Assembly: GCF_030409215.1 (NCBI RefSeq)
Contig: NZ_JAUFPL010000028.1
Span: 152,648-216,647 of the forward strand
Length of the DNA stretch: 64,000 nucleotides
From: Halomonas ramblicola
GTDB taxonomy: Bacteria; Pseudomonadota; Gammaproteobacteria; Pseudomonadales; Halomonadaceae
Reading direction: 5' to 3'
Below the pieces are notes generated by a model. The model was not told where the DNA came from. It saw nothing but the letters and a program-made list of their open reading frames with translations, and made no database searches. The first letter of the stretch is position 1; each line of letters starts with the position of its first letter. The position numbers and the translations under genes are program-made. This document shows, piece by piece, positions 12,326 to 24,260 of the stretch.

Positions 12326-13132
12326 TCAGTGGATGCGGCGAATGCTGGTGAAGCTCGGCAGGCCGCCGTCCCAGTGCATCCACACGGCGAAGGCGCGCCC
12401 CACGACATTCTCCTCCGGCACGAAGCCCCAGTAGCGACTGTCGTTGGAGTGGTCGCGGTTGTCACCCATGGTGAAGTAGTGGCCGTCCGGCACCACCAGC
12501 TCGCGCATCTGGGGCCCGGGGTCTCGGGGGTTATTGTAGATGCGGTGCTCCACCTCGCCCAGCTGCTCGGCCAGCAGCAGCTCGCCGGGCGCCCCGGCGG
12601 GGCTCTCCTCCATCAGCGCCTTGGGCACCGGCTCGCCGTTGACGTAGAGCTGCTTGCCTGCGTAGCGGATGCGATCGCCGGGCAGGCCCACCACGCGCTT
12701 GATGAAGTTGACGGAGGGCTCGTCGGGGAAGCGGAAGACCATGACGTCGCCGCGCTCGGGCTCGCCCAGGTCGACGATCTCGGTATGGATCACCGGCAGG
12801 CGCAGGCCGTAGGCAAACTTGTTGACCAGGATGAAGTCGCCGATCTCCAGGGTCGGGCGCATCGAGCCGGAGGGAATCTGGAAGGGCTCCACCACGAAGC
12901 TGCGCAGCACCAGCACCACCAGCAGCACCGGGAAGAAGGAGCGCGCATAGTCCACCGGCCAGGGCTCCTTGAGGAGCGCCTTTTCCCGGGCCTCCTTGCC
13001 GAGCCCCTCGGTGGTGCCGGCCTCGGCGGCCTGCAGGGCGCGCCGGCGCGCCGGGCGCAGCCAGACGAGGTTCAGCAGGGTGATCACGCCGGTGACGGCG
13101 ACCGCCACCACCAGCAACAGAGAGAAGTCCAT
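12326..13132 (-). CDS. lepB: Signal peptidase I
   Basis: Inner-membrane protease that removes Sec and Tat signal peptides. The 268 residues contain an N-terminal TM helix (residues 3-23), a second TM near 65-80 (FFPVLLVVLVLRSF), the catalytic serine in IPSGSMRPTL near residue 91, and the catalytic lysine in FIKRVVGLPGDRI near 145. GDNRDHSNDSR is the conserved box E. It follows lepA by 14 bases, the standard lepA-lepB order. Confidence 0.95.
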   Translation of the reverse strand: MDFSLLLVVAVAVTGVITLLNLVWLRPARRRALQAAEAGTTEGLGKEAREKALLKEPWPVDYARSFFPVLLVVLVLRSFVVEPFQIPSGSMRPTLEIGDFILVNKFAYGLRLPVIHTEIVDLGEPERGDVMVFRFPDEPSVNFIKRVVGLPGDRIRYAGKQLYVNGEPVPKALMEESPAGAPGELLLAEQLGEVEHRIYNNPRDPGPQMRELVVPDGHYFTMGDNRDHSNDSRYWGFVPEENVVGRAFAVWMHWDGGLPSFTSIRRIH

Positions 13133-13146
13133 GGGGGGTTCCGTTC

Positions 13147-14964
<1,818 letters not shown>

Positions 14965-15124
14965 CGAGTGACTTCTGCCTGGTGGGTTCTGGCCGGGCCC
15001 GAGGGCGGGACGCCTGTGACGGAGAGGCCGGGATTGGGCGCCATTGTACCGGGATGCGCGACCCAGATACAGCGACCCGACGACCGGGGGCCGTCGGGTC
15101 GTGGTCGCGGGGCCTGGGGAAGGC

Positions 15125-16555
15125 TCAGTCGCTGGCCAGGCGCATGGCCACGAACAGCGAGCGCCCGTCGCGGTAGAGGCGCACCGGCACGGCGCGGTCG
15201 GTGGGCAGGTCGCCGGCCAGCGACATCAGTTGGGAGGGGCTGGACACCTCCTGGTGATCGATGCTGACCAGCACGTCGCCGGGGCGGATGCCGGCGGCCG
15301 CGGCGGCGCCGCCGGGGGCGACCTCGCGGACCCGCACGCCGCCGTCGATGCCGAGCCGCTCGCGCTCGGCGGGTTCGAGCTCGCTCACGGCGAGACCCAG
15401 GCGCGCCTGCTGGCCGTCATCCTGCTGGCGGCCGGTCGGACCACCGTTCTCGGCGTCGGGCCAGTCGCCCAGGGTCACCGCCAGCTGGCGGCGCTCGCCG
15501 TCGCGCATCAGCTCGAGTTCCACCTCGGTGCCCGGGGCGGTGCGCCCGATCAGCCGCGGCAGGGTGCTGGAGTCGTGGACCCGGGAACCGTCCACCTCGA
15601 GGATGACGTCACCGGCCTGCAGGCCACCCTCGGCGGCCGGCCCCTCCGGGTCGAGGTCGGCGATCAGGGCGCCACGGGGCTCGTCCATGCCGAAGGACTC
15701 CGCCAGGTCGCGGGACACCGGCTGGATCATCACCCCCAGCCAGCCACGGTGCACCTGGCCATCCTCGCGGAGCTGGTCGGCCACGTCCATGGCGACGTTG
15801 ATGGGAATGGCGAAGGACAGCCCCATGAAGCCGCCGCTGCGGGTGAAGATCTGGGAGTTGATGCCGACCACCTCGCCGTCCAGGTTGAACAGTGGCCCGC
15901 CGGAGTTGCCGGGGTTGATGGCCACGTCGGTCTGGATGAAGGGCACGTAGGCATCGCGCGGCAGGGTGCGGTCGATGGCGCTGACGATGCCGGCGGTGAC
16001 CGAGTGGTCGAAGCCGAACGGCGAACCGATGGCGGCTACCCACTCGCCCACCTGGAGGCGATCGGAGTCGCCGAGGCGCAGGGTCGGCAGGTCGCTCGCC
16101 TCGACCTTGAGCACCGCCACGTCGGTGCGCTGGTCGCTGCCCACCAGCTCGGCCTCGAGCTCGCGGCGGTCGTTGAGTCGCACCAGGATCTCGTCGGCGC
16201 CGTCCACCACGTGGGCGTTGGTCATGATGTAGCCGTCATCGCTGATGATGAAGCCGGAGCCCAGCGACTGGCGCTCCTGGGAACCGCCCGGCGACGGGGA
16301 CCGGCCAGGCGGCATGGGGAAACGATCGCCGAAGAAGTGGCGGAAGATCTCGGGGATATCCTCTTCGCTGAAGCCCTGGAAGGGGTTGCCGCGGCTCTCC
16401 ACCACCCGGCTGGTGGAGATGTTGACCACTCCGGGAGCGGCCTCCTCCACCAGTTCGGTGAAGTCGGGCAATTCGCGGGCCGCGGCCGTCTGCCAGGCCA
16501 GCAGGGCGGCGGCCAGCAGCATCCATAGGGAGAAGGGACGTAGCATTCGCTTCAT
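15125..16555 (-). CDS. mucD: Periplasmic serine protease MucD/DegP-like (Do family)
   Basis: HtrA-family protease and chaperone that clears misfolded envelope proteins. The 476-residue precursor has a signal peptide ending near AWQTAAA (residue 26). The catalytic triad lies in TNAHVVDGA (His near 114), RTDVAVLKV (Asp near 144) and [12 protein letters not shown] (Ser near 216), with two PDZ domains near 255-350 and 380-470. Position directly after rpoE-rseA-rseB makes MucD the better name than DegP. It probably dampens the sigma-E response. Confidence 0.92.
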   Translation of the reverse strand: MKRMLRPFSLWMLLAAALLAWQTAAARELPDFTELVEEAAPGVVNISTSRVVESRGNPFQGFSEEDIPEIFRHFFGDRFPMPPGRSPSPGGSQERQSLGSGFIISDDGYIMTNAHVVDGADEILVRLNDRRELEAELVGSDQRTDVAVLKVEASDLPTLRLGDSDRLQVGEWVAAIGSPFGFDHSVTAGIVSAIDRTLPRDAYVPFIQTDVAINPGNSGGPLFNLDGEVVGINSQIFTRSGGFMGLSFAIPINVAMDVADQLREDGQVHRGWLGVMIQPVSRDLAESFGMDEPRGALIADLDPEGPAAEGGLQAGDVILEVDGSRVHDSSTLPRLIGRTAPGTEVELELMRDGERRQLAVTLGDWPDAENGGPTGRQQDDGQQARLGLAVSELEPAERERLGIDGGVRVREVAPGGAAAAAGIRPGDVLVSIDHQEVSSPSQLMSLAGDLPTDRAVPVRLYRDGRSLFVAMRLASD

Positions 16556-16633
16556 GGGAGACTCCTGCGATGGATCCAGTCAAAGCGGTGTACGACAGGC
16601 GATCACATGGTGTCGCCACGGGATGGAGACAAG

Positions 16634-17623
16634 TCACTCATCGGCCTGATCGCCCCGCCAGCGGAGGTTATCGGCGACGCGAAGCAGGACGCGCGGCGGC
16701 AGCTCCCCCATCACCACCACCTGGCGCGGCTCGCCGCCCAGGTCGCGATGCCGCACGGCGGCATTGGACACCCCCAGCCGGTGCAGGCCGGGAGCCAACA
16801 GGTCGGCCGCCTCGATCGGGGCGACGAACAGGCTGAGCGTGGAGAGGCCGTCGCTGTAGAGGCGATGGGCCACGGCGTCGCCATGCCGAGCGCTCTGGGT
16901 GTCCACGGGCTGGGCGATGAAGCCCCCGGGCAGCCAGCCCAGCTGCCAGGGCTCCCGGGGCGCCTCGCGAGCCTCGTCGATGATCACCTCCCCCGGGTGG
17001 AGCCGCGGGCGATCCAGGGCGGTGAGCTGGAAGGTTTCCAGGGCCCGGCCCGTCTCGTCGAGGAGCGTCTGCTTGAGGGTCAGGCCGGTGGCCACATCCA
17101 GCCACAGGCGATGGCCGAAGCGCAGGTTGTCGAGGGGGGCGATGTCCAGGCGGCGCACCCGGCGATTGGCGATGCGCTCCTCGTCGCCGAGGCGCAGGCG
17201 GTAGTGGTCACCGACGTGGGCCGCGATGCCGGCCGGCGACAATGGCGCCTCGCCGCCGTCCGACCAGCCCAGGCGCCCGATCCGCCCGCGCCGCTCGAAG
17301 GAGATGGGCGGCCCGTCCAGGAAGCGCGCCAGGCCCCGCTCGACGCCGTCGTGCACATCGTGGCTCAGCACCAGGGTGCGTACGCCGTCGTAGCCGATGC
17401 GCACCGCATGGGCATCATACCGATAGCAGTGGCCCGCCCAGAGACTGCGCTCGAACCAGGCGAGCGGGGTATCGGGAGCGGGAAGATCCTCGAGGGCACG
17501 ACAGTCGAAGCGGCCGTCGACGACCGCCTCGTCGAGCGACTGGGCCTGGGCAACGGTAGCGACCGAAACCAGCCCCAGGGCGAGAAAGAGGACACCGGCG
17601 ACACGCTGGCGAGACGCGGGCAT
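16634..17623 (-). CDS. rseB: Sigma-E regulatory protein RseB/MucB
   Basis: Periplasmic protein that binds RseA and protects it from regulated proteolysis. The 329-residue precursor has a signal peptide ending near VATVAQA and the MucB/RseB fold: an N-terminal LolA-like half with LWLDVATGLTLKQTLLDE and a smaller C-terminal domain (HRLYSDGLSTLSLFV). The ATG at 17621-17623 has a G-rich SD; a GTG two codons upstream (17629) is the alternative. It is 14 bases after rseA. Confidence 0.88.
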   Translation of the reverse strand: MPASRQRVAGVLFLALGLVSVATVAQAQSLDEAVVDGRFDCRALEDLPAPDTPLAWFERSLWAGHCYRYDAHAVRIGYDGVRTLVLSHDVHDGVERGLARFLDGPPISFERRGRIGRLGWSDGGEAPLSPAGIAAHVGDHYRLRLGDEERIANRRVRRLDIAPLDNLRFGHRLWLDVATGLTLKQTLLDETGRALETFQLTALDRPRLHPGEVIIDEAREAPREPWQLGWLPGGFIAQPVDTQSARHGDAVAHRLYSDGLSTLSLFVAPIEAADLLAPGLHRLGVSNAAVRHRDLGGEPRQVVVMGELPPRVLLRVADNLRWRGDQADE

Positions 17624-17637
17624 CGACACCCCCCGGC

Positions 17638-18351
17638 TCAGCGTTGACCGAGGCTGTCGGCGCCGGTGGCGCGCAGCAGGGGCATCCAGGCGTCACCGCT
17701 GCGGTAGGCGGCTCCCTCGGCGTGACGGTCGAGGTAGGACTGCAGCAGGCGGGCCTGTTCCTCGTCGGCCATCAGCGATTGGCGCTGACCGGGGGCCATG
17801 AACATCGGGTTCGACTCGGCACCGCCGCCCACGGTCATCAGCCCGGAACCGCTGGCCTGGGGCAGCTGGAAGAGCGGGAGATCCACCAGCGAGGGGCGCG
17901 AGGCATCGTTGCCGCCCTCCCCGCTACCGGCCAGACTCGCCGGCGCGGGTCGAGAGCTGCCATCGCCGGCGGCCAGGCTACCCTCGCCACTGCCGGGCAA
18001 GCCGCCGTTGTAGAACTGTACCCCGGTGATCACCATCAGTGACACCGCGGCCGCGATGCCGGCACTGCGCGCCATGGGCAGCGAGCGCCGGGTGGCGAAT
18101 CGCGGCTCGGCGGCCGGCGGCTGGCCGGGGACCGGCTCATCCTGCAGGCGGTCGAGAATCCCGGCAGACAGGTCGGTGGAGACATCGACCCCAGGCTCGC
18201 GCCGCATCAGGCTACGCATCAGGTGGTAGCGTCGCCACGCCTCGGCGGCATCGGCTTCGTCACCCAGCGATTTCAGCACACGACGCAACTCGAGTTCATC
18301 CCCCTCGTCGTCCATCAGGACAGAGAGCGATTCCCGTGCGTTCTGACTCAT
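17638..18351 (-). CDS. rseA: Anti-sigma-E factor RseA/MucA
   Basis: Inner-membrane anti-sigma factor that holds sigma-E inactive until cleaved during envelope stress. The 237 residues show the RseA N-terminal fold (ESLSVLMDDEGDELELRRVL, then WRRYHLMRSLM), a single TM near residues 93-113 (GIAAAVSLMVITGVQFY) and a Gly/Ser-rich periplasmic part. The C-terminus (ARLLQSYLDRHAEGAAY) resembles the MucA end that contacts RseB. An unusually long 189-base gap separates it from rpoE. Confidence 0.9.
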   Translation of the reverse strand: MSQNARESLSVLMDDEGDELELRRVLKSLGDEADAAEAWRRYHLMRSLMRREPGVDVSTDLSAGILDRLQDEPVPGQPPAAEPRFATRRSLPMARSAGIAAAVSLMVITGVQFYNGGLPGSGEGSLAAGDGSSRPAPASLAGSGEGGNDASRPSLVDLPLFQLPQASGSGLMTVGGGAESNPMFMAPGQRQSLMADEEQARLLQSYLDRHAEGAAYRSGDAWMPLLRATGADSLGQR

Positions 18352-18407
18352 TCTTCAACCCCTCAGAGTGGCAAGGCCGGCGCCTTGCATCCGTTGCCAG
18401 TCCGATA

Positions 18408-18439
18408 TCGGCATTCGCGGCGCAGGCCGGGAATGCCGA
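18408..18439. repeat. Inverted repeat in the rpoE-rseA gap
   Basis: A 9-base perfect inverted repeat (TCGGCATTC at 18408-18416 and GAATGCCGA at 18431-18439) with a 14-base loop lies in the 189-base gap between rpoE and rseA. In the transcript it would form a hairpin that could act as an attenuator or an mRNA-stability element setting the sigma:anti-sigma ratio. There is no T-run. The function is a guess. Confidence 0.35.
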
Positions 18440-18540
18440 CATCACGAAACGCCATGGGCGGATCGAACACTGCTTGTGACGCCAAAGGCGCCTGACAGTT
18501 CAGCGAATCGTCAAGAAATCGGTAATTTTCCCCACCGGGG

Positions 18541-19146
18541 TCACTCCTCGAGCGTTTCGCGATTGCGGGCGGTGGTCACCAGCGGCTGGATGTGCTGGTC
18601 GACCGCTTCCCGGGCGCGGAAGATCCGCGAACGCACCGTGCCGACCGGGCAGTCCATGATGTTGGCGATGTCCTCGTAGGAGAGCCCTTCCAGTTCGCGC
18701 AGCGTGATCGCGGTGCGCAGGTCGTCGGGCAGGTTATCGATCGCCTCGAACACCGCGGCTTCCAGCTGATCGCGGGCCATGGCCGCCTCGGGGGTTTCGG
18801 TGTCGGAGAGGCGACCGCTGTGATCGACGATCTCAGCGTCGACGATATCCAGGTCGCTGCCCGGCGGGCGCCGCCCCCTGGAGACCAGGTGGTTCTTGGC
18901 GGTGTTGATGGCGATACGATACATCCAGGTATAGAAGGCGCTCTCGGAGCGGAACTTGCCCAGGGCGCGGTAGGCCTTGATGAAGGCCTCCTGGGCCACG
19001 TCCTGCACCTCGGCATGGTCGTGCACATAGCGGCCGATCAGCCCGATGATCTTGTGCTGGTACTTCTTCACCAGCAGATCGAAGGCGCGGGTATCGCCCT
19101 GCTGGGCGCGCTCGACGAGCTGCTGGTCGGTCTCCCTGGCGCTCAT
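18541..19146 (-). CDS. rpoE: RNA polymerase sigma-E factor (RpoE/AlgU)
   Basis: Extracytoplasmic-stress sigma factor. The 201 residues align throughout with RpoE/AlgU: LVERAQQGDTRAFDLLVKKY at the start, region 2 (DVAQEAFIKAYRAL, FYTWMYRIAINTAKN) and region 4 (LRELEGLSYEDIANIMDCPV, GTVRSRIFRAREAV). It heads the rpoE-rseA-rseB-mucD operon. No convincing GAACTT-type autoregulated promoter could be fixed in the upstream 326-base gap. Confidence 0.96.
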   Translation of the reverse strand: MSARETDQQLVERAQQGDTRAFDLLVKKYQHKIIGLIGRYVHDHAEVQDVAQEAFIKAYRALGKFRSESAFYTWMYRIAINTAKNHLVSRGRRPPGSDLDIVDAEIVDHSGRLSDTETPEAAMARDQLEAAVFEAIDNLPDDLRTAITLRELEGLSYEDIANIMDCPVGTVRSRIFRAREAVDQHIQPLVTTARNRETLEE

Positions 19147-19472
19147 TCACGCCCTCCCGGTCCGATGACCGCGACGCGGCAACGGATGGCACTGCGGGAG
19201 TGGCGATGAAAAAAACCGGACATGGCATGCAAGCATAGCGTCAACCTGGAGCCCTGGGGCAGCTGAGAATCTGGTGGCCGTAGCCGAAAGTCGCACAAGT
19301 GTTCCCGTTTCTCGTCCATCCATCAAGCCGGGTGCCGCCATCGCGGCGCCCGCGCTGGGACAGGGCGAGGCGTGAAGGGTTCCACACGATTGATTTTTGG
19401 CACCCTGGCGGGCGATAGTAGGGGGACTTTCCCTTTCTTAGTCAGCGCAGTCACCACACCACAGGTAGCCGA
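19147..19472. other. Divergent intergenic region, rpoE and DAHP synthase
   Basis: This 326-base gap must hold promoters for rpoE (leftward) and the DAHP synthase gene (rightward). A possible sigma-70 promoter for the latter is TTGATT at 19390-19395, 18 bases, then GATAGT at 19414-19419. The synthase has AGGTAG upstream of its ATG. On the minus strand GGGAACACTT (near 19300) faintly resembles a sigma-E -35 box, but no matching -10 was found. No open frame here looks like a gene. Confidence 0.4.
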
Positions 19473-20552
19473 ATGTCAGAGCAGCAGGTCAACAACCTCA
19501 ACGTCCTCGCCCAGGACGTCCTCATCACCCCCGAGGCCCTCAAGCAGGAGATCCCCCTGACCGAGACGGCCGAGCGCACCGTCATCGAGGGTCGCGAGAC
19601 CATCCAGCGCATCCTCGACGGCCGCGACCCGCGCCTGCTGGTGGTGGTGGGCCCCTGCTCCATCCATGACGTGGATGCGGCCCTGGACTATGCGCGACGC
19701 CTGCGCCGACTGGCCGATGAGGTGAAGGATAGCCTCTACATCGTGATGCGCGTCTACTTCGAGAAGCCGCGTACCACCGTGGGCTGGAAGGGACTGATCA
19801 ACGACCCGCATCTCAATGGCTCCTTCGAGATCGAGGAAGGCCTGCACATCGCCCGCAAGCTGCTGGTGGAACTCGCCGAACTGGGCCTGCCGCTGGCCAC
19901 CGAGGCGCTGGACCCGATCTCCCCGCAGTACCTGCAGGACTGCATCAGTTGGTCGGCCATCGGCGCCCGCACCACCGAATCCCAGACCCACCGCGAGATG
20001 TCCTCGGGGCTCTCCTCCCCGGTGGGCTTCAAGAACGGCACCGACGGCAGCCTCGACGTGGCGGTCAACGCCCTGCAGTCGGTCTCGCATCCGCACAACT
20101 TCCTGGGCATCGACCAGGCCGGCCAGGTGGCGATCATCCGCACCCGCGGCAACGCCTACGGCCATGTGGTGCTGCGCGGCGGCAACGGCAAGCCCAACTA
20201 CGACAGCGTCAGTGTGGCACTCGCCGAGCAGGAACTGAAGAAGGCCGGCATCAAGCCCAACATCATGATCGACTGCTCCCACGCCAACTCCAACAAGGAC
20301 CCGGCCCTGCAGCCGCTGGTGCTGGAGAACGTCACCAACCAGCTCCTCGAGGGCAACCGCTCCATCATCGGCCTGATGATCGAGTCCAACATCGGCTGGG
20401 GCAACCAGAAGATGCCGGAGGACATCAGCCAGCTGGAGTACGGCGTCTCCATCACCGACGCCTGCATCGACTGGGACACCACCGACCGGGCGCTGAAGGA
20501 GATGAACGCCAAGCTCGCCGCGGTGCTGGCCAGGCGCATCCAGGCGGCCTGA
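19473..20552 (+). CDS. 3-deoxy-7-phosphoheptulonate synthase, class I
   Basis: Condenses phosphoenolpyruvate and erythrose 4-phosphate, the first shikimate-pathway step. The 359 residues are full length for the AroF/G/H class, with LLVVVGPCSIHDVDAALDYA, VMRVYFEKPRTTVGWKGL (metal/PEP site) and MIDCSHANSNKDP. Which feedback type (Phe, Tyr or Trp) it is cannot be decided by eye, so no letter is given. It is monocistronic, with its own terminator. Confidence 0.94.
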   Translation: MSEQQVNNLNVLAQDVLITPEALKQEIPLTETAERTVIEGRETIQRILDGRDPRLLVVVGPCSIHDVDAALDYARRLRRLADEVKDSLYIVMRVYFEKPRTTVGWKGLINDPHLNGSFEIEEGLHIARKLLVELAELGLPLATEALDPISPQYLQDCISWSAIGARTTESQTHREMSSGLSSPVGFKNGTDGSLDVAVNALQSVSHPHNFLGIDQAGQVAIIRTRGNAYGHVVLRGGNGKPNYDSVSVALAEQELKKAGIKPNIMIDCSHANSNKDPALQPLVLENVTNQLLEGNRSIIGLMIESNIGWGNQKMPEDISQLEYGVSITDACIDWDTTDRALKEMNAKLAAVLARRIQAA

Positions 20553-20567
20553 CCCCTCTCTCCCGCG

Positions 20568-20603
20568 CAGCAGGGCCCGCCGAGCGGCGGGCCCTGCTGT
20601 TTT
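20568..20603 (+). terminator. Rho-independent terminator of the DAHP synthase gene
   Basis: A perfect 14-base GC-rich stem (20568-20581 with 20586-20599) closes a 4-base loop and is followed by TTTT. It sits 15 bases after the DAHP synthase stop and just before the convergent dinG end. Confidence 0.9.
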
Positions 20604-20610
20604 GCACACC

Positions 20611-22755
20611 TCAGGCGTCCTGGCGGACCCCGTCGATCTCTCGCACGAAGGGCGGCAGGGCGTCGAGCAATGCCCGGCCGTAGCGGCGGGTCAGCACGCG
20701 GCGATCCAGCAGGCTGATGCGGCCGCTGTCGGCCTCCTTGCGGATCAGCCGGCCGCAGGCCTGCACCAGCTTGATGGAAGCGTCGGGCACGCTGATGCGC
20801 ATGAAGGGGTTGCCGCCCTGGCTCTCGATCCACTCGGCGAGCGTCGCGCCGACCGGGTCGTCGGGCACCGCGAAGGGCAGCCGGGTGATCACCACATGGG
20901 TCAGGTAGTCGCCGGGCAGGTCGATGCCCTCGGCGAAGCTGGCCAGGCCGAAGATGATACTGCCCTGCCCCGCATCGACTCGCTCGCGATGCCGCGCGAT
21001 CAGCTCGCGCTTGGGCAGCCGGTCCTGGGCCAGCACCCGGCCGGCCAGCGCCCCGGGCAGCGCCTTCTCCACGGCACGCAGCTGGGCTCGCGAGGAGAAC
21101 AGCATCAGTACCGCCTCGTCGTCGGGCAGCGCCGTCACGAAGTCGACGATGGCCCGCTCGTGGCCCTCACGGTCGGCGGGGTCGACCGCCTCCCGCGGCA
21201 CGCTGAGCACCGCCCGGGAGTAGTCGAAGGGGCTGGGCAGTTGCTGGTAGCGATAGCGGTTGGCGAGCCCGGCCCGTTCCTGCAGCCGCTCGAAGCGCCC
21301 CAGGGCGGTGAGGGTCGCCGAGGTGACCACGGCCCCGAAGGTGGACCCCCACAGGGTCTTCGCCAGGGTATGGGCCGCCGAGACGGGGCTCGCCGAGAAG
21401 GTCAGCTCCGCCTCGCCGCCGAAACGCTCCAGCGTCAGCCAGCGCGCCCGGGGCGGCTCGCCCTCGGGGTCGACCTCGGCGAAGGCCTGCCACAGGGCGT
21501 GGGCCTCCAGGGCCCGACCATGCAGCAATGCCAGCAGCGGCAGCCAGGCCTCGGCCTGCTCGCGGGGCAGGCCGGTGTGCTTCTCGGGATCGAGGCTCTC
21601 GCGCAGGATATCGGACAGGCTCTCGAGGGTGCGCGACAGCTCGGCGAAGAGCACCACCAGCGCCTCGGCCTGCTCGCACAACTCCTCCGGCGCACGCCCC
21701 ATCTCGAAACGCTGCTGGTGACCCTCCTCGCCGTCGGCCAGGCCCTGGGGGCGGCCGGCCAGCTGATGGCCCAGGGCGAAGACCTCGCCGAGCCTCGGCT
21801 CGGCGGCGTCAATGGCCTGGGGCAGCCCGGCCAGCAGCCGCGCCAGGGTGGGCTGCACCGCCAGCGCCTGGTTCAGCTCGGTCAGCGACTTCCTGAGGTT
21901 GCGCAGCCAGCGCAGGGCGGCGCCCACGGCGAAGCGATGGGTGAAGTGGTTGAGCGCCTTGTCGGGCAGGTGGTGCCCCTCGTCGAAGACATGGATGCAG
22001 TCGCCAGGGTCGGGGAGCACCACGCCCCCGCCCAGGGCCAGGTCGGCCAGCACCAGGTCGTGGTTGGCGACGATGACGTCGGCGGTATCGAGGTCGCGCC
22101 GCGCGCGGAAGAAGGCACAGGCGCCGAAGTGACCGCAGCGACGGTTGGTGCACTGGCGATGATCCACGGTGAGGCGGCGCCAGTGGGCATCGACGATGGC
22201 CTCGGGCCAGCTGTCGCGGTCACCGGCCCAGCGGCCGTTGCCGTAAGCCTCGCCCATCGCCTTGACCAGCGCCTGGAAATCGTCGCCGCCACTGTCCAGT
22301 GCCTGCTCGAACAGCGACAGGGTGGGATTCTCCTCGCCCCCGTCCAGGGCCTGATCGAGGCGCGCCACGCAGACGTAACGTCCACGCCCCTTGGCCAGGG
22401 CGTAGTCGAAGTCCAGGCCGCTGTGGGCCTTGAGCGCCGGCAGGTCCTGGTGGAGCACCTGCTCCTGCAGCGCCACCGTGGCAGTGGCCACCACCAGCCG
22501 CTTGCCGCGGGCCTTGGCCACCGGCAGGGCGGCGAGCAGGTAGGCCAGCGTCTTGCCGGTGCCGGTGCCCGCCTCGAGCACGCAGACGTGCTCGTCGGAG
22601 GTGCGCCGGCCGGCGTCATCGGCCTCGATCCCCGCCAGGGTGCGGGCGACCTCGGCGATCATCAACCGCTGGCCGTAGCGGGGGGTGAGCTCGAGGCCCT
22701 CGAGCACGCGGCGATAGGCGGCCTGGATCTCGCCCTTCAGGGCCTCGTCGAGCAT
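20611..22755 (-). CDS. dinG: ATP-dependent DNA helicase DinG
   Basis: XPD-like 5'-3' superfamily 2 helicase that unwinds R-loops and other structures. The 714 residues match the E. coli protein in size. Walker A is EAGTGTGKTLAYL near residue 61, the iron-sulfur cysteines are GRGRYVC near 129 and CTNRRCGHFGAC near 201-212, the DEAH-type box is DEGHHLPD near 253, and VVTSATLTAL is motif III. It lies five bases after the rhlB stop, so the two are probably co-transcribed. Confidence 0.92.
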   Translation of the reverse strand: MLDEALKGEIQAAYRRVLEGLELTPRYGQRLMIAEVARTLAGIEADDAGRRTSDEHVCVLEAGTGTGKTLAYLLAALPVAKARGKRLVVATATVALQEQVLHQDLPALKAHSGLDFDYALAKGRGRYVCVARLDQALDGGEENPTLSLFEQALDSGGDDFQALVKAMGEAYGNGRWAGDRDSWPEAIVDAHWRRLTVDHRQCTNRRCGHFGACAFFRARRDLDTADVIVANHDLVLADLALGGGVVLPDPGDCIHVFDEGHHLPDKALNHFTHRFAVGAALRWLRNLRKSLTELNQALAVQPTLARLLAGLPQAIDAAEPRLGEVFALGHQLAGRPQGLADGEEGHQQRFEMGRAPEELCEQAEALVVLFAELSRTLESLSDILRESLDPEKHTGLPREQAEAWLPLLALLHGRALEAHALWQAFAEVDPEGEPPRARWLTLERFGGEAELTFSASPVSAAHTLAKTLWGSTFGAVVTSATLTALGRFERLQERAGLANRYRYQQLPSPFDYSRAVLSVPREAVDPADREGHERAIVDFVTALPDDEAVLMLFSSRAQLRAVEKALPGALAGRVLAQDRLPKRELIARHRERVDAGQGSIIFGLASFAEGIDLPGDYLTHVVITRLPFAVPDDPVGATLAEWIESQGGNPFMRISVPDASIKLVQACGRLIRKEADSGRISLLDRRVLTRRYGRALLDALPPFVREIDGVRQDA

Positions 22756-22760
22756 GGCAG

Positions 22761-24035
22761 TCAGAGCAGCCCTTCCGGCGGATGCTCGCAGGGCAGCTTG
22801 TCGCCGATGAAACGTTCGATCTCGGGCAGGGAGAAGGCGTCCTCCTCGCCCACGAAGCTGATCGACACCCCCTTGGCGCCGGCCCGGCCGGTGCGTCCGA
22901 TGCGGTGCACGTAGTCCTCCGGGTCTTCCGGCAGGGTATAGTTGATCACATGGCTGACATCCTCGATATGGATGCCGCGGCCGGCCACGTCGGTGGCCAC
23001 CAGCACCCGCACCTCGCCCTCGCGGAACTGCTCGAGGGTCTTGATGCGCTGGTTCTGGGGCACGTCACCGGAGAGCATGGCCACGTTGACGCCGGCCTTG
23101 CGCAGCAGCTCGTCGAGCCGGCGGACCAGATCGCGACGGTTGCCGAACACCATCACCCGATCGAAGCTCTCCTGCTCCAGAAGGCGCACCAGCAGGCGCT
23201 GCTTGTCGTCGTCGCCGACCAGGTAGACGCGCTGGTCGATGTCCGCCCGGTTGTCGACGGTGACGGCGATCTCCACGTGGGCCGGCTCATGAGTCCACTG
23301 GCCGGCCAGGTTGAGAATGTCCTCGGTGAAGGTGGCCGAGAAGAGGAAGGTCTGGCGCTCCTCCTTCTTCGGGGTGTGGCGGATGATGCGCTTGACGTCG
23401 GGGATGAAGCCCATGGAGAGCATGCGGTCGGCCTCGTCCAGCACCAGCACCTCGACCTGGGTGAGGTCGACGTCACGCTTCTGGTGGAAGTCGAGCAGCC
23501 GCCCGGGGGTGGCCACCAGGATGTCGAGCTTGCCCGCCAGGCCCTCGCGCTGCTTCTGGTAGTCCATGCCGCCCACCACGCTGGCCACCTTGAGGTGGGT
23601 GAAGCGCGCCAGCGCCTTGGCATCCTTCTCGATCTGCAACGCCAGCTCGCGGGTCGGAGCCACGATCAGTGCGCGGGGGGCGCCCTCCTTCTGGCCGTCC
23701 GGGGTCGGCTCCTCGAGGAAGTAGGCGAGGATGGAGATCAGGAAGGCCGCGGTCTTGCCGGTGCCGGTCTGGGCCTTGCCGACTACGTCGCCGCCCAGCA
23801 GGGTATGGCGCAGTGCCTCCGCCTGGATCGGCGTGCAGTACTCGAAGCCCTGGGCATGGATGGCACGCATCAGCGGCAGGGGCAGGTCGAAGTCGTGAAA
23901 GCGCCACTTGCCCGCCACCGGGGGCACCTGGAACTGGCGCAGGTCCCAGTTCGACTGGCGACGGCGCGGCTTGCGGCGACGACGCTTGGGCTTGCGGTTC
24001 TCGGCCGGGGCCGTGGTCTGTTCCGACTCGCTCAT
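22761..24035 (-). CDS. rhlB: ATP-dependent RNA helicase RhlB
   Basis: DEAD-box helicase that in enterics works with the RNase E degradosome. The 424-residue protein has a basic N-terminal tail ([14 protein letters not shown]), Q motif, [11 protein letters not shown] near residue 88, [14 protein letters not shown] near 201, SAT, and [24 protein letters not shown] and [12 protein letters not shown] match RhlB. The ATG at 24033-24035 was chosen over the longer frame because the upstream residues look non-coding. Confidence 0.9.
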   Translation of the reverse strand: MSESEQTTAPAENRKPKRRRRKPRRRQSNWDLRQFQVPPVAGKWRFHDFDLPLPLMRAIHAQGFEYCTPIQAEALRHTLLGGDVVGKAQTGTGKTAAFLISILAYFLEEPTPDGQKEGAPRALIVAPTRELALQIEKDAKALARFTHLKVASVVGGMDYQKQREGLAGKLDILVATPGRLLDFHQKRDVDLTQVEVLVLDEADRMLSMGFIPDVKRIIRHTPKKEERQTFLFSATFTEDILNLAGQWTHEPAHVEIAVTVDNRADIDQRVYLVGDDDKQRLLVRLLEQESFDRVMVFGNRRDLVRRLDELLRKAGVNVAMLSGDVPQNQRIKTLEQFREGEVRVLVATDVAGRGIHIEDVSHVINYTLPEDPEDYVHRIGRTGRAGAKGVSISFVGEEDAFSLPEIERFIGDKLPCEHPPEGLL

Positions 24036-24260
24036 AGGCTTGCTGTCTAGTCCGTGTCGATAAGGAGGTCGTGTAATACAAACGACTATTGTAACAGCCA
24101 ATGCGACGAAGGGCGCCCCTAGTACAAGGGGTACGAGCCATCGTCGCAGGCAATGCTCGGGGCCGATCCGGCGACAGGCCTTCGGGGAGGCGCGTAGAGG
24201 GTTTGTCGGCACCGCAGATCGGGACTGGTAGAATGCGCACCAGACCAGAGGAGTTACTCC

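Noticed and set aside
19147..19330. A sigma-E autoregulatory promoter for rpoE
   Set aside because: GGGAACACTT near 19300 (minus strand) resembles the -35 box, but no TCTGA/TCAGA-like -10 lies at the required 16-17 base distance.
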